From Gemmataceae bacterium (GTDB taxonomy: Bacteria; Planctomycetota; Planctomycetia; Gemmatales; Gemmataceae): DNA of 58,206 nt. The notes beneath the pieces are model-generated. The model was not told where the DNA came from and did not search any database. It saw only the letters and a program-made list of their open reading frames with translations. The translations under genes and the position numbers were made by a program. Below, piece after piece: positions 29,597 to 38,205 of this stretch (position 1 is the stretch's first letter; each line of letters opens with the position of its first letter). The stretch spans positions 1-58,206 of the forward strand of contig JANWVV010000026.1 in assembly GCA_025055795.1 (NCBI GenBank). Reading direction: 5' to 3'.

Positions 29597-29660
29597 GCCA
29601 AACACCGCCCACGCTGCTTTGGCTTGCACGGCTGATGGAGTCGCTGTTGCTTGCAGCAGC
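29597..29660. terminator. Hairpins between converging genes
   Basis: GCCAAA-15 bases-TTTGGC (29597-29623) and GCTGTTG-CTTG-CAGCAGC (29643-29660, one G-T pair) lie between the converging dehydrogenase and molybdopterin oxidoreductase genes. No T run. Confidence 0.35.
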
Positions 29661-29691
29661 CGTTTGCCGGGTTAGTGGGCAAAACGAACCG

Positions 29692-31806
29692 TTATTGCTG
29701 TTGTTCCGCCCGACGCACTTCGACCAGATTATCGAAGAAAGTGGCCCCGCCCCCTAAATCCGCCAAAGCTGTGCTAGTGGTCGCGTTGCTATTAACTCCG
29801 TCTGGCGTGTAGCGTCTCCACCAGTTTCCCAGGGAAACCACCACACCTGGTCGCACCGTCGGCCCCACCCGAGCCCGCGCATGAAACCGTCCACGGTCAT
29901 TGAAAACCACGACCCAGTCCCCACTTCGGATCTGCCGAGGTTCGGCGTCGGCCGGATGGATCTCCAGGGTAGGTTCCAAAGCAAGCTGACGAAGGGAGTC
30001 GACGTTGACAAACGTGGAATTGAGGAAACTGGGAGCTGGCGGCGAGAGCAGTTGCAACGGGAAGCGGGCCGCTAGCTCGGGACGGGTCTGCGGGTCTTCG
30101 TGTGGGGGAACGTAGTGAGGAAGGGGGTCCCGACCAGCGCGTGCTTCACGTTCCGAGTACAACTCACACTTACCCGATGGGGTGGGGAAATTCCCACACG
30201 CGAAAGGTACCCACGGGCGGGGCAGGTTCAAACGCACTGGTCCTGCACGCACAGCGGTCAGGGTGATTCCCTTCAATGGTCCGCGACCATGCAGGCATTG
30301 GGCCGCTAGTTGCTCGTCGCTATCGGCCCACAATGACTCCTCCATGCCTAAAGCACGCCCCAGTAGTCGGAAGACCTCCGTGTTGGGCTTGGCCTCCCCC
30401 AACGGCGCTATCGCTGGATTGTTGGCTTGTATGTACAGGTGGCCATAACTGGTGTGCAGATCGAAGTGCTCCAGTTGAGATGTTGCCGGCAGGACAACGT
30501 CGGCATAAAGGGCCGTATCGGTCAGGAACAGGTCGTGAACGACGGTGAACAGATCCTCGCGAGCCAGGCCGGCCCGTACCCGGTTCTGGTCCGGGCAAAC
30601 TGTCGCCGGATTGGCGTTATAGACAAACAGGGCGCGGATAGGGGGACCAGGTAGCTCCCCGAGTAGAGCCTCAGCCAGTTGCACCATGTTGATGACCCGC
30701 GTGCCGGAGGGAATCAGATCAGGCCGGGTAAGCCCTGTATCGTCGAAGCCATAGGCTTTGCTGGTGCTAAGGAAAGCCCCAGCACCGGGGTAGCGCCAAT
30801 CGCCGGTGAGGGCAGGCAAACAGGTGATGGTCCGCACGGCCATACCGCCACCGCCGTGGCGTTGCACGCCGTAGTTGAGCCGGATCAATGCTGGGCCACC
30901 GAACAACTGGCGTGCGCAGGCGTATTCCCGGGCTAATTGCTCGATAGTGTCCGGCGGCAAGCCGGTGATGGTAGCTACCCGTTCGACAGGGTATTCGTTG
31001 ATAACACGCTGACGCAGGGCTTCGGCACCAACACAGTAGTGGTCCAGATACTCCTGATCCTGCCAGTTGTGGCGAAAAATGACGTGCATGATGCCGAGTG
31101 CCAAAGCAGCATCGGTGCCGGGTCGGATCGGGATCCACCAGTCGGAGCGGGCTGCTGTCGGGGAGCGATACGGATCGATGGTGACGATCTTAGCTCCCTG
31201 CCGCCGGGCTTCATGCTCGATCCGCCAGAAATGAACGTTAGTAACCGCGGTATTGGATCCCCAATTGATGATGTAGCGGCAGTGCACCGCTGCCTCAGGG
31301 TCAACCACCGCTCGTGTTCCCAGAGTGATGTTGCATCCCTCTTCCCCCGCCGTCGAACAGATGGTTCGTGCAAGCAGGCTTGCCCCCAGACGGTGGAAGA
31401 AACGCCGGTCCAGGCTTCCATACATCAGTTTGCCCATGGTCCCAGCATAACTGTAGGGCAGGATAGCCTGCGGTCCTTCTGTGGCGATGATGTGACGGAA
31501 GCGATCGGCGATGATGGCGATGGCTTCATCCCAGGAAATCCGACGGAACTGACCACTGCCTTTGGGCCCGACGCGTAGCTGGGGATACAGCAGCCGTTCA
31601 GGGTGATAGACCCGCTCCAGGTACCGTGCCACTTTCTGACACAGGAATCCCCGAGTAAAAGGATGTTCCGGATCACCGCGGAGATCCAGGGCCCGACCAC
31701 TGTGACGATCGACCGTTACCACCCAGCCGCAGGTATCAGGGCAATCGTGGGGACAAACCCCCTTGATCTGCACCAGTTCGCGTTGCAGATGGTGCTGCCG
31801 GGACAT
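29692..31806 (-). CDS. Molybdopterin (bis-MGD) oxidoreductase, catalytic subunit
   Basis: 704 residues. The N-terminal [4Fe-4S] site is Cys18, Cys22, Cys26 (VCPHDCPDTCGWVV) and Cys56 (GFLCQKVARY). The molybdopterin domains follow: WDEAIAIIADRF, SNTAVTNVHFWRIEHEARRQGAKIVTIDPYRSPTA, ADVVLPATSQLEHFD, and a C-terminal dinucleotide-binding beta barrel (IHPADAEPRQIRSGDWVVVFNDRG). It resembles the DMSO-reductase-family group found as single subunits in many bacteria. No Tat signal is visible, suggesting a cytoplasmic enzyme. No iron-sulfur or membrane subunit gene is adjacent, so the electron partner is unknown. Confidence 0.92.
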   Translation of the reverse strand: MSRQHHLQRELVQIKGVCPHDCPDTCGWVVTVDRHSGRALDLRGDPEHPFTRGFLCQKVARYLERVYHPERLLYPQLRVGPKGSGQFRRISWDEAIAIIADRFRHIIATEGPQAILPYSYAGTMGKLMYGSLDRRFFHRLGASLLARTICSTAGEEGCNITLGTRAVVDPEAAVHCRYIINWGSNTAVTNVHFWRIEHEARRQGAKIVTIDPYRSPTAARSDWWIPIRPGTDAALALGIMHVIFRHNWQDQEYLDHYCVGAEALRQRVINEYPVERVATITGLPPDTIEQLAREYACARQLFGGPALIRLNYGVQRHGGGGMAVRTITCLPALTGDWRYPGAGAFLSTSKAYGFDDTGLTRPDLIPSGTRVINMVQLAEALLGELPGPPIRALFVYNANPATVCPDQNRVRAGLAREDLFTVVHDLFLTDTALYADVVLPATSQLEHFDLHTSYGHLYIQANNPAIAPLGEAKPNTEVFRLLGRALGMEESLWADSDEQLAAQCLHGRGPLKGITLTAVRAGPVRLNLPRPWVPFACGNFPTPSGKCELYSEREARAGRDPLPHYVPPHEDPQTRPELAARFPLQLLSPPAPSFLNSTFVNVDSLRQLALEPTLEIHPADAEPRQIRSGDWVVVFNDRGRFHARARVGPTVRPGVVVSLGNWWRRYTPDGVNSNATTSTALADLGGGATFFDNLVEVRRAEQQQ

Positions 31807-32022
31807 TGCTGGACCTCAAAGTTGGCGTCCGTCACGAGGGCGTTTCAGACTTCATGCCCTTGATGTTATTATGACGACGACTCACCATGTGGGCAGACGA
31901 TGCTGGATCGGCCCCAAAATTGCGACTCGTCGTTTCTCTCGAGTCCTGCTAGGCTATGATGAATCAATATAAAGCAGAGCTGCCCAAGCACAAACCGTTC
32001 GTGGCCTAGTGTTGGCACACTT

Positions 32023-33537
32023 ATGCCGCCTCCCACAAACGTTGCTGAATTTCTGGACTTGCTGCGCCGCAGTCAACTGGTCGCGGAAACGCGATTGGAC
32101 GCCGTCCTGCAGCGGCACCGTCAAAATGGCACGCTCCCTCAACAAATCGATCCCCTGGCCAATCTGCTTATCCGCGAAGGTTTACTCACCTATTTCCAAG
32201 CCCGACAGCTTAAATTGGGACGGTACAAGCGATTCACCATAGCAGGCAAATACAAACTTCTTGAGCTGATTGGTGTGGGTGGTATGGGGGCGGTGTACCT
32301 TTGTGAACACGTACTCATGCATCGATTGGTGGCCCTGAAAGTCCTGCCATTAGAGAAACTAACAGACCCCTCCCACGAAGAACGGTTCTACCGGGAAGCC
32401 CGAGCAGTAGCCGCTTTGGACCATCCGAACATCGTTCGGGCTTATGACATTGACCGCTATGAACAATTGCATTTCCTCGTCATGGAATATGTCGATGGCA
32501 CAAGTTTGCAGGAGATTGTCAGCCGCTATGTGCTGGAGAAACGGTGGTTCGATCCAATCCGTGCTGCTCACTACATAGCCCAGGCCGCCTTGGGCTTGCA
32601 ACATGGCCATGAGTTAGGAATGGTCCATCGCGATATCAAGCCTGGCAACCTGCTGCTTGACCGCCATGGCGTCATCAAAGTGCTGGATATGGGTTTAGCA
32701 CGCTTTTTCAACAAGCAGCAGGATTGCGTAACGGAAAAGTATGACGACAAATGTGTGTTGGGCACCGCTGATTATCTGGCACCCGAACAAGCCGTCAGCA
32801 ACATAGTCGATATCCGTGCCGACATTTATGCTTTAGGATGCACCTTTTATTTTTTGTTGACAGGGCAATCGCCGTTCCCAGAAGGCACCGTAGCAGCGAA
32901 GCTAGTAGCCCACCAGACGCGTCAACCCCAACCAGTCGAATCGTTTCGTAAGGACGTACCTCCGGATATGCTCAAGGTCCTGCGGGTCATGATGGCCAAA
33001 AACCCAGCAGATCGCTTCCAGCAACCGATCGAGGTAGCTGAGGCCTTGGCGGAATGGGCCCAACAACGGATTGATCCACCACCAGCTAGTGAGATGCCCG
33101 TGCACTGTCCTTTGGTTCGGGCTCTAGCCACACCACCGACCACTAGTAGTACCCCCTTGGCACGTCTCTTGTTTAATCACTTTGGCCGCTCGGTTCGTGC
33201 ACACAGCCAACAGACTACAGCCACTGTCCAGCTAGCTTCGACTGCTTGCTCCTCAAGTATGGTTACTCTAAACCCCGCTAAAGGCGTCACAGACAGTTCT
33301 GGCAGAGAAATCGGCATTTCCCTAGGACTAGGTTCTACGACACAAACCAGTATCGCGCCAACCTTACCAATAAATTCTCCTGATCCTTTTATCGGTATCA
33401 TCCCTCAGCAAAATATGAAGTTCTCACCCTACTGCAGCTCTACTTGTGTTATGTGGCTTTTGCTAGCTGCAATTCTTGCGCTAATCATCGCTGCTGTCAT
33501 CGCGGCTTTCTTTCTTGGTCGGCTGTATACCAAATAA
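32023..33537 (+). CDS. Ser/Thr protein kinase with C-terminal membrane helix (paralogue 1)
   Basis: 504 residues. Residues 1-75 are a helical module (FLDLLRRSQLV ... LIREGLLTYFQARQLKLGRYKRF) shared with the downstream kinase. The kinase domain (78-350) is complete: P-loop GVGGMG (84-89), Lys106 in VALK, HRDIKPGNLL with Asp204, DMG in place of DFG (222-224), and APE (253-255). A Pro/Ser/Thr-rich linker leads to one membrane helix (about 475-496) and an almost absent outside tail, so it is a membrane-anchored cytoplasmic Hanks-type kinase without its own external sensor. No ribosome binding site is visible. Confidence 0.93.
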   Translation: MPPPTNVAEFLDLLRRSQLVAETRLDAVLQRHRQNGTLPQQIDPLANLLIREGLLTYFQARQLKLGRYKRFTIAGKYKLLELIGVGGMGAVYLCEHVLMHRLVALKVLPLEKLTDPSHEERFYREARAVAALDHPNIVRAYDIDRYEQLHFLVMEYVDGTSLQEIVSRYVLEKRWFDPIRAAHYIAQAALGLQHGHELGMVHRDIKPGNLLLDRHGVIKVLDMGLARFFNKQQDCVTEKYDDKCVLGTADYLAPEQAVSNIVDIRADIYALGCTFYFLLTGQSPFPEGTVAAKLVAHQTRQPQPVESFRKDVPPDMLKVLRVMMAKNPADRFQQPIEVAEALAEWAQQRIDPPPASEMPVHCPLVRALATPPTTSSTPLARLLFNHFGRSVRAHSQQTTATVQLASTACSSSMVTLNPAKGVTDSSGREIGISLGLGSTTQTSIAPTLPINSPDPFIGIIPQQNMKFSPYCSSTCVMWLLLAAILALIIAAVIAAFFLGRLYTK

Positions 33538-34348
33538 ATTACTTTCACACATTACTCTATCTGAAATATGATGAATAAATAAAACTAACTATATGATTCA
33601 AGATTGTCTTTCTTAGAGTTATTTACAATATATATGAATCATTCATGAACTTTACTGTATTACAACTTGATATCGATCAGATGTAGTATGTAATTCGGAT
33701 CAGCTTAGTATTAGATTTATCCCTAAATCTATCGATTTTGACCAGGACTCCAATTCTTCACATCCATTTTTGTGATATAGCAATATAACTATTAAAATAT
33801 AATAATTTAAGCTGTAAGATTTAAACAAATAATTTATTTAGTTCTAGTGCATATTACTATAGGTAGATAAAATTTAACAATAGAAAGTATATTTATTGAT
33901 AACTAAAATTTTATTCATTATACTTTTATTAATACACCATAATAGATTATGAGCTAGATATCTAGCTAATTAATTTTCTCATAGGAACTACTCTGTATTC
34001 TACTTTGTAAAAAGTTACCCTATTGCAGTAATGCAAGCGACAAAGATATTACGCTCAGATATAATATTTATCATCGATTCTTAGATTAGCTGGATCATCT
34101 CGGTGTTACTTTTTACATGTCTGCAATTTTGGTCGTGCCATCCTCTCTGCTGCTTGCCTGTGTAAAGTATGGTTTATACTAGAAAATGAGCTAATTCATA
34201 GTACACAGCCTGCTGATGCGACTCTATAAAAAAGTACATGTATGGACAAAGGAAATAAGGAACCGGTAAGCAGGCTTGTGGAGTTTAGTATATAGGTTCA
34301 GGCCTCATAACTCCTTTCACAAATCGCGATTACGAGGAAGGACAAACC
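33538..34348. other. AT-rich 811-base island between two kinase genes
   Basis: No ORF of credible quality. By hand count G+C is about 24% over 33541-33960 and about 38% over 33961-34320, against well over 50% in most genes here. It has many short palindromes, including a 16-nt perfect one at 33952-33967 and ATGAAT-C-ATTCAT at 33634-33646. No RNA gene, transposase remnant or terminal inverted repeats recognised. GAGGAAGGAC at 34334-34343 is the ribosome binding site of the next gene. Confidence 0.75.
33952..33967. repeat. 16-nt perfect palindrome in the AT-rich island
   Basis: AGCTAGATATCTAGCT, with no spacer and no mismatch, inside the 24% G+C segment. Candidate dimer-binding site or cruciform element. 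Confidence 0.5.
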
Positions 34349-37021
34349 ATGCCGGCCCCTACTTCTGCTAGCGAATTTGTGCATCTGGTACTTAAAAGTG
34401 GTGTCGTCGAAGAAGAACGGGTCCGGAAGTATTTGAAGAACTTGGCCGAAAGTGGAACGGGCATCCCCCCCGAGCCGGCCCGATTGGCAGGGTTGATGGT
34501 GCACGACGGCTTACTCACTTACTTTCAAGCTGAACAAATACTTCAAGGCAAATATAAACGTTTCATGCTAGGCAAATATAAGGTATTGGAGAAATTGGGT
34601 TCGGGTGGTATGGGCCAAGTGTTTTTGTGCGAGCACACTTTGATGCGTCGGCGAGTAGCTATTAAGGTTCTACCAACCTCTAAGGCGCAAGACCCAGCTG
34701 GCTTAGAACGCTTCTACCGAGAGGCTCGAGCAATCGCCGCCGTTGACCACCCTAACCTAGTTCGTGCTTACGATATTGATCAAGCTGACAACTTGCACTT
34801 TCTTGTTATGGAGTATGTAGACGGTATCAGTCTACAGGACTTGGTAGCAAAGATAGGCCCCCTGCCGGTATTGCGGGCATGCCACTATATCTACGGTGCC
34901 GCTGTTGGTCTTAAGCATGTGCATCAAATCGGTTTGGTACACCGCGACATAAAGCCTGGTAATATCTTGGTCGATCGCCATGGAATGGTCAAAATCCTCG
35001 ACTTAGGTTTGGCCCGTTTTTTTCACGATAATGATGAGTTAACACGAAAATATGATGAGAATATCCTGGGTACGGCCGACTACCTATCGCCTGAACAAGC
35101 GGTGGATAGTCATACCGTAGACATACGGGCTGACATATACTCATTAGGTGCTACTTTTTACTTCCTGCTCACAGGCCAACCACCGTTTCCTGAAGGTACC
35201 GTCACCCAAAAGCTAATCTGGCACCAAACGAAGGAACCCAAGCCAATTACGGCCTTCCGTTCGGATGTACCACCCGAGATTATTGCCATTATTAACAAGA
35301 TGATGAAGAAAGATCCTGAGCAACGCTATCAAACACCAGCAGAACTAATGCAGGATTTAGCACCTTTTGTAACTGTGCCCATCCCACCTCCTAGTGAACA
35401 GGAACTACCTGTTTTGTCACGCGCAGCGACTTCATCCTATCGTCCATCGCCAGGCCCTATTACCTCCCTTATCCCCAAACCCTCGACTGCTCCCGAGATC
35501 GACGCCAATCCTTCAGTATCCCCTGTACAACCACCAATATCTCTTGGCGCTGCAACTGTAGCTGAAGAACAAACTTCACCACCTGTAACAGTAGGGCCAA
35601 CCTCACCTCCCATTCCAATTGCTTCGAATACTTCTGCTACTGGTACTTCACCATCCATACCTGAGGGATATAGTTTAAAACAGGAGTATGCTTCGGAACC
35701 TGCAGCATTTAACGCACTTGCAGCTACTCCACTTCTTGCAGCCGATGAATCCCTCACTGAATCAGACCCTTCCGGCGCAGTTTGGGATAACCTTGCCTCG
35801 GAAACCTCTCCTATAGCGACGGCGAAAACCTCTGCAAAAGGGAGCCTTAGTCCACGGTTGCGTGCGACAAGACGGACACGCATAACTGATTCTTCTAGTC
35901 GTTATCGGATTTTCGGGATAGTACTGCTTGTGCTAGTGGTGCTAGGGGTCACCGCAGGGCTAGCAGCCATTCTACTTTTACCGCTGTTCAATGGCACGCA
36001 GCAGCAGGAACATCGCAACAAAAACGTTACTGCTTCTAGTGCTCCACGAACTTGGATCGTCGCGCCGAGTGGGGGAACTAATACAGCAAAAACTCTGCGT
36101 GAAGCGTTGGCTAGAGCCGGACCTGGCGATACCATTCTCATCCGTAAACAGAAAATCAGCGAACCTACCATACGCCTAGAACGCGAGCAGCACAAAAATT
36201 TGACGATTCGCGGTGACCTCTCTCCTGACGATGGTCTGCCTGTTTGGGAAGCCGCTAGTCGAGGCATAGCTATGCTTGAGTTAATAGGCACTGAGGGGGT
36301 ACGCATACAGAATATCACCCTCGACGGCGCTGATCAGGTAGGTAATGCCGTTCTACTTTCCAGTTACATACCTGGGGTCGTGGTGGAAAACGTTGTTATC
36401 CAACGATGCTCCTTGGCTGCAATTCATTGTCAAAATGTTGCAGGTACCGCCGAACGACCGGTTGTATTGCATCAGATCCGTCTCTTATTGAACCAACCAT
36501 CCCAAATTGGCGTCCACTTGGCTGCCATCAATGTTGATAATCAGCACATCCACGTGACGGACATGCGCGTAGAGGGTAGCAATTCTGCGGTGGGTGTGCG
36601 AATCGAAGGAAAAAGTTCCGGAATAAGAATCAGTCAGGGGCGATTCTTTCAACTAGAAGCAGCCGTGCATGTGGGTCCCGTACCCGAAGGAGGCACGTGT
36701 CAGGGTGTTTTCGAAAACAACGTTATAGTCCGCAGCGGCCATGGACTACTATTTCACCGCCCCATTGTTCCCAAAGGCTCCGCGGGCAAGCCCGGCAAGT
36801 ACGATTGGCACATCGTGGGTAATTACTTCGCCGAAGTACGTGAGATCGGCAAAGGCGAAGGCGGTGATGGACCACTGGAAGGTTTACGCCAGGACAAAAA
36901 CAGTCGTGCCCCGGGTTGCGGATTAGGAAATCTCGGCTGGAATGTTCCGGAACGGAACCCACCGCCCGCGATTGCCCTCGATCCTTCCGATGATGCGACC
37001 TTCCTCCGACTCCCCAATTAG
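34349..37021 (+). CDS. Ser/Thr protein kinase with extracytoplasmic beta-helix sensor (paralogue 2)
   Basis: 890 residues. The N-terminal helical module (1-75) and kinase domain (78-345) closely match the upstream kinase: P-loop GSGGMG (84-89), Lys106 in VAIK, HRD 198-200, DLG 218-220, SPE 247-249. A long Pro/Ser/Thr linker (350-515) leads to one membrane helix (about 521-545). The outer 340 residues look like a right-handed parallel beta-helix (TLREALARAGPGDTILIR, NLTIRGD, VRIQNITLDGA, VVVENVVIQRCSLAAIHCQNV), a fold often binding polysaccharide. It may sense wall or envelope glycans. Strong SD GAGGAAGGA upstream. Third codon positions look more A/T-rich than in most genes here. Confidence 0.92.
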   Translation: MPAPTSASEFVHLVLKSGVVEEERVRKYLKNLAESGTGIPPEPARLAGLMVHDGLLTYFQAEQILQGKYKRFMLGKYKVLEKLGSGGMGQVFLCEHTLMRRRVAIKVLPTSKAQDPAGLERFYREARAIAAVDHPNLVRAYDIDQADNLHFLVMEYVDGISLQDLVAKIGPLPVLRACHYIYGAAVGLKHVHQIGLVHRDIKPGNILVDRHGMVKILDLGLARFFHDNDELTRKYDENILGTADYLSPEQAVDSHTVDIRADIYSLGATFYFLLTGQPPFPEGTVTQKLIWHQTKEPKPITAFRSDVPPEIIAIINKMMKKDPEQRYQTPAELMQDLAPFVTVPIPPPSEQELPVLSRAATSSYRPSPGPITSLIPKPSTAPEIDANPSVSPVQPPISLGAATVAEEQTSPPVTVGPTSPPIPIASNTSATGTSPSIPEGYSLKQEYASEPAAFNALAATPLLAADESLTESDPSGAVWDNLASETSPIATAKTSAKGSLSPRLRATRRTRITDSSSRYRIFGIVLLVLVVLGVTAGLAAILLLPLFNGTQQQEHRNKNVTASSAPRTWIVAPSGGTNTAKTLREALARAGPGDTILIRKQKISEPTIRLEREQHKNLTIRGDLSPDDGLPVWEAASRGIAMLELIGTEGVRIQNITLDGADQVGNAVLLSSYIPGVVVENVVIQRCSLAAIHCQNVAGTAERPVVLHQIRLLLNQPSQIGVHLAAINVDNQHIHVTDMRVEGSNSAVGVRIEGKSSGIRISQGRFFQLEAAVHVGPVPEGGTCQGVFENNVIVRSGHGLLFHRPIVPKGSAGKPGKYDWHIVGNYFAEVREIGKGEGGDGPLEGLRQDKNSRAPGCGLGNLGWNVPERNPPPAIALDPSDDATFLRLPN

Positions 37022-37032
37022 CTTAAGAATTT

Positions 37033-37070
37033 CCGCAACGTCTGCGGTCCTGGATTTTCTTGTGAAATCC
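37033..37070. terminator. Tandem hairpins between converging genes
   Basis: CCGCA-ACGTC-TGCGG (37033-37047) and GGATTT-7 bases-AAATCC (37052-37070), between kinase 2 and leftward argC. CAACCGGTTG (37080-37089) is a palindrome just beyond. A terminator role is inferred from position only. Confidence 0.35.
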
Positions 37071-37140
37071 CTAGCCAACCAACCGGTTGCGCGACCATCC
37101 CTTTAGCTATGCTCTGTTGGGGTAGAATTGTACACCTGGC

Positions 37141-38157
37141 TTATAATAGAGCTGTAGTTTCCTCAAAGCCGAACATGCGGTTGAAGTTCTGAACGGCTAC
37201 ACCACTGGCACCTCGAACCAGATTGTCTTCCGCCGTGACAATGATGAGCCGTCCCCCCCGCACGGCTTGCACATATATATCCAGAAAATTGCTGTGCAGG
37301 GTATCCTTAGTCGCGGGCGGCCGTGAGCGTAAACGCACAAAGGGCTGGCGCTGATAATAGCGCTGGTACAACTCTTGCAACTCGAGCGGTTCAAGGGGCC
37401 TTGTGGGTGTGACGTATATCGTGCTTAGGATGCCACGGTCCATAGGAATCAGATGCGGCGTAAAAATCACTTCTACCTTCTGGCCAGCCACATCGCTGAG
37501 GACCTGTTCGATCTCCGGAGTGTGCCGGTGCACGCCGATACCATAAGCCGAGACACTCTCGTTGCATTCGGGAAAGTGAAAGGTAAGCTTGGGCGTCCGT
37601 CCGCCTCCACTTACCCCGCTTTTACTATCTATGATGATGTCGGTCCGATGGATACATCCGGCGGCAATCAGAGGGGCCAGGCCCAGAATGGCCGTCTGCG
37701 GGTAACAGCCAGGGTTGGCCACCAACCGGGCCTGAGCGATGCGTTCACCATAAATTTCGGGTAGACCGTACACGGCCTCCGCCAGATGGTGCGGATCCTG
37801 ATGAGGCTCGTGATACCACTGCTCGTAGATAACAGGATCACGCAAGCGGTAGTCAGCACTCAGGTCGATCACGCGAATGCCGCGTTGCAACAATGGCGGA
37901 ATACAGCTGCTACTGGCCCCATGAGGCAAACAACTGAACACGGCCGCTACACCGCGGCGCTGCAGATGATCCGGATCAAACGGCTCACAGTCCATGTTCA
38001 GTCGGCAATGCAAAAAGGGGTGCAGATCCGCGATCGATTCTTTCTGCCGGGAGGTGATCATGGCTATTTCAACTCCTGGATGTCGCAGCAGGATCTTCAG
38101 GAGTTCTGCAGCGGTGTAGCCCGATCCGCCTAAGATGGCTACAGGTACTTTGGTCAT
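37141..38157 (-). CDS. argC: N-acetyl-gamma-glutamyl-phosphate reductase
   Basis: 338 residues. NADPH-dependent third step of arginine synthesis, forming N-acetylglutamate semialdehyde. The Rossmann start is ILGGSGYTAAELLKILLRHPGV; the catalytic Cys151 lies in ANPGCYPQTAILGLAPL; SKSGVSGGGRTPK and HRHTPEIEQVL follow, the His being the expected catalytic one. Full length for the type 1 family. No other arg gene is adjacent. The start is 48 bases from a divergent amidase start, so their promoters must overlap or lie in each other's coding sequence. Confidence 0.95.
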   Translation of the reverse strand: MTKVPVAILGGSGYTAAELLKILLRHPGVEIAMITSRQKESIADLHPFLHCRLNMDCEPFDPDHLQRRGVAAVFSCLPHGASSSCIPPLLQRGIRVIDLSADYRLRDPVIYEQWYHEPHQDPHHLAEAVYGLPEIYGERIAQARLVANPGCYPQTAILGLAPLIAAGCIHRTDIIIDSKSGVSGGGRTPKLTFHFPECNESVSAYGIGVHRHTPEIEQVLSDVAGQKVEVIFTPHLIPMDRGILSTIYVTPTRPLEPLELQELYQRYYQRQPFVRLRSRPPATKDTLHSNFLDIYVQAVRGGRLIIVTAEDNLVRGASGVAVQNFNRMFGFEETTALL

Positions 38158-38205
38158 GGCTTACCTCGTTTTTATGGTTTGTCTGGTGTCACAAATTCAG
38201 CAGTT

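Noticed and set aside
30937..31578. Rightward 213-residue frame opposite the molybdopterin gene
   Set aside because: Antisense shadow; no coherent domain.
38179..38179. TTG start for the amidase
   Set aside because: The ATG at 38206 gives the usual start and avoids crowding the divergent argC start.
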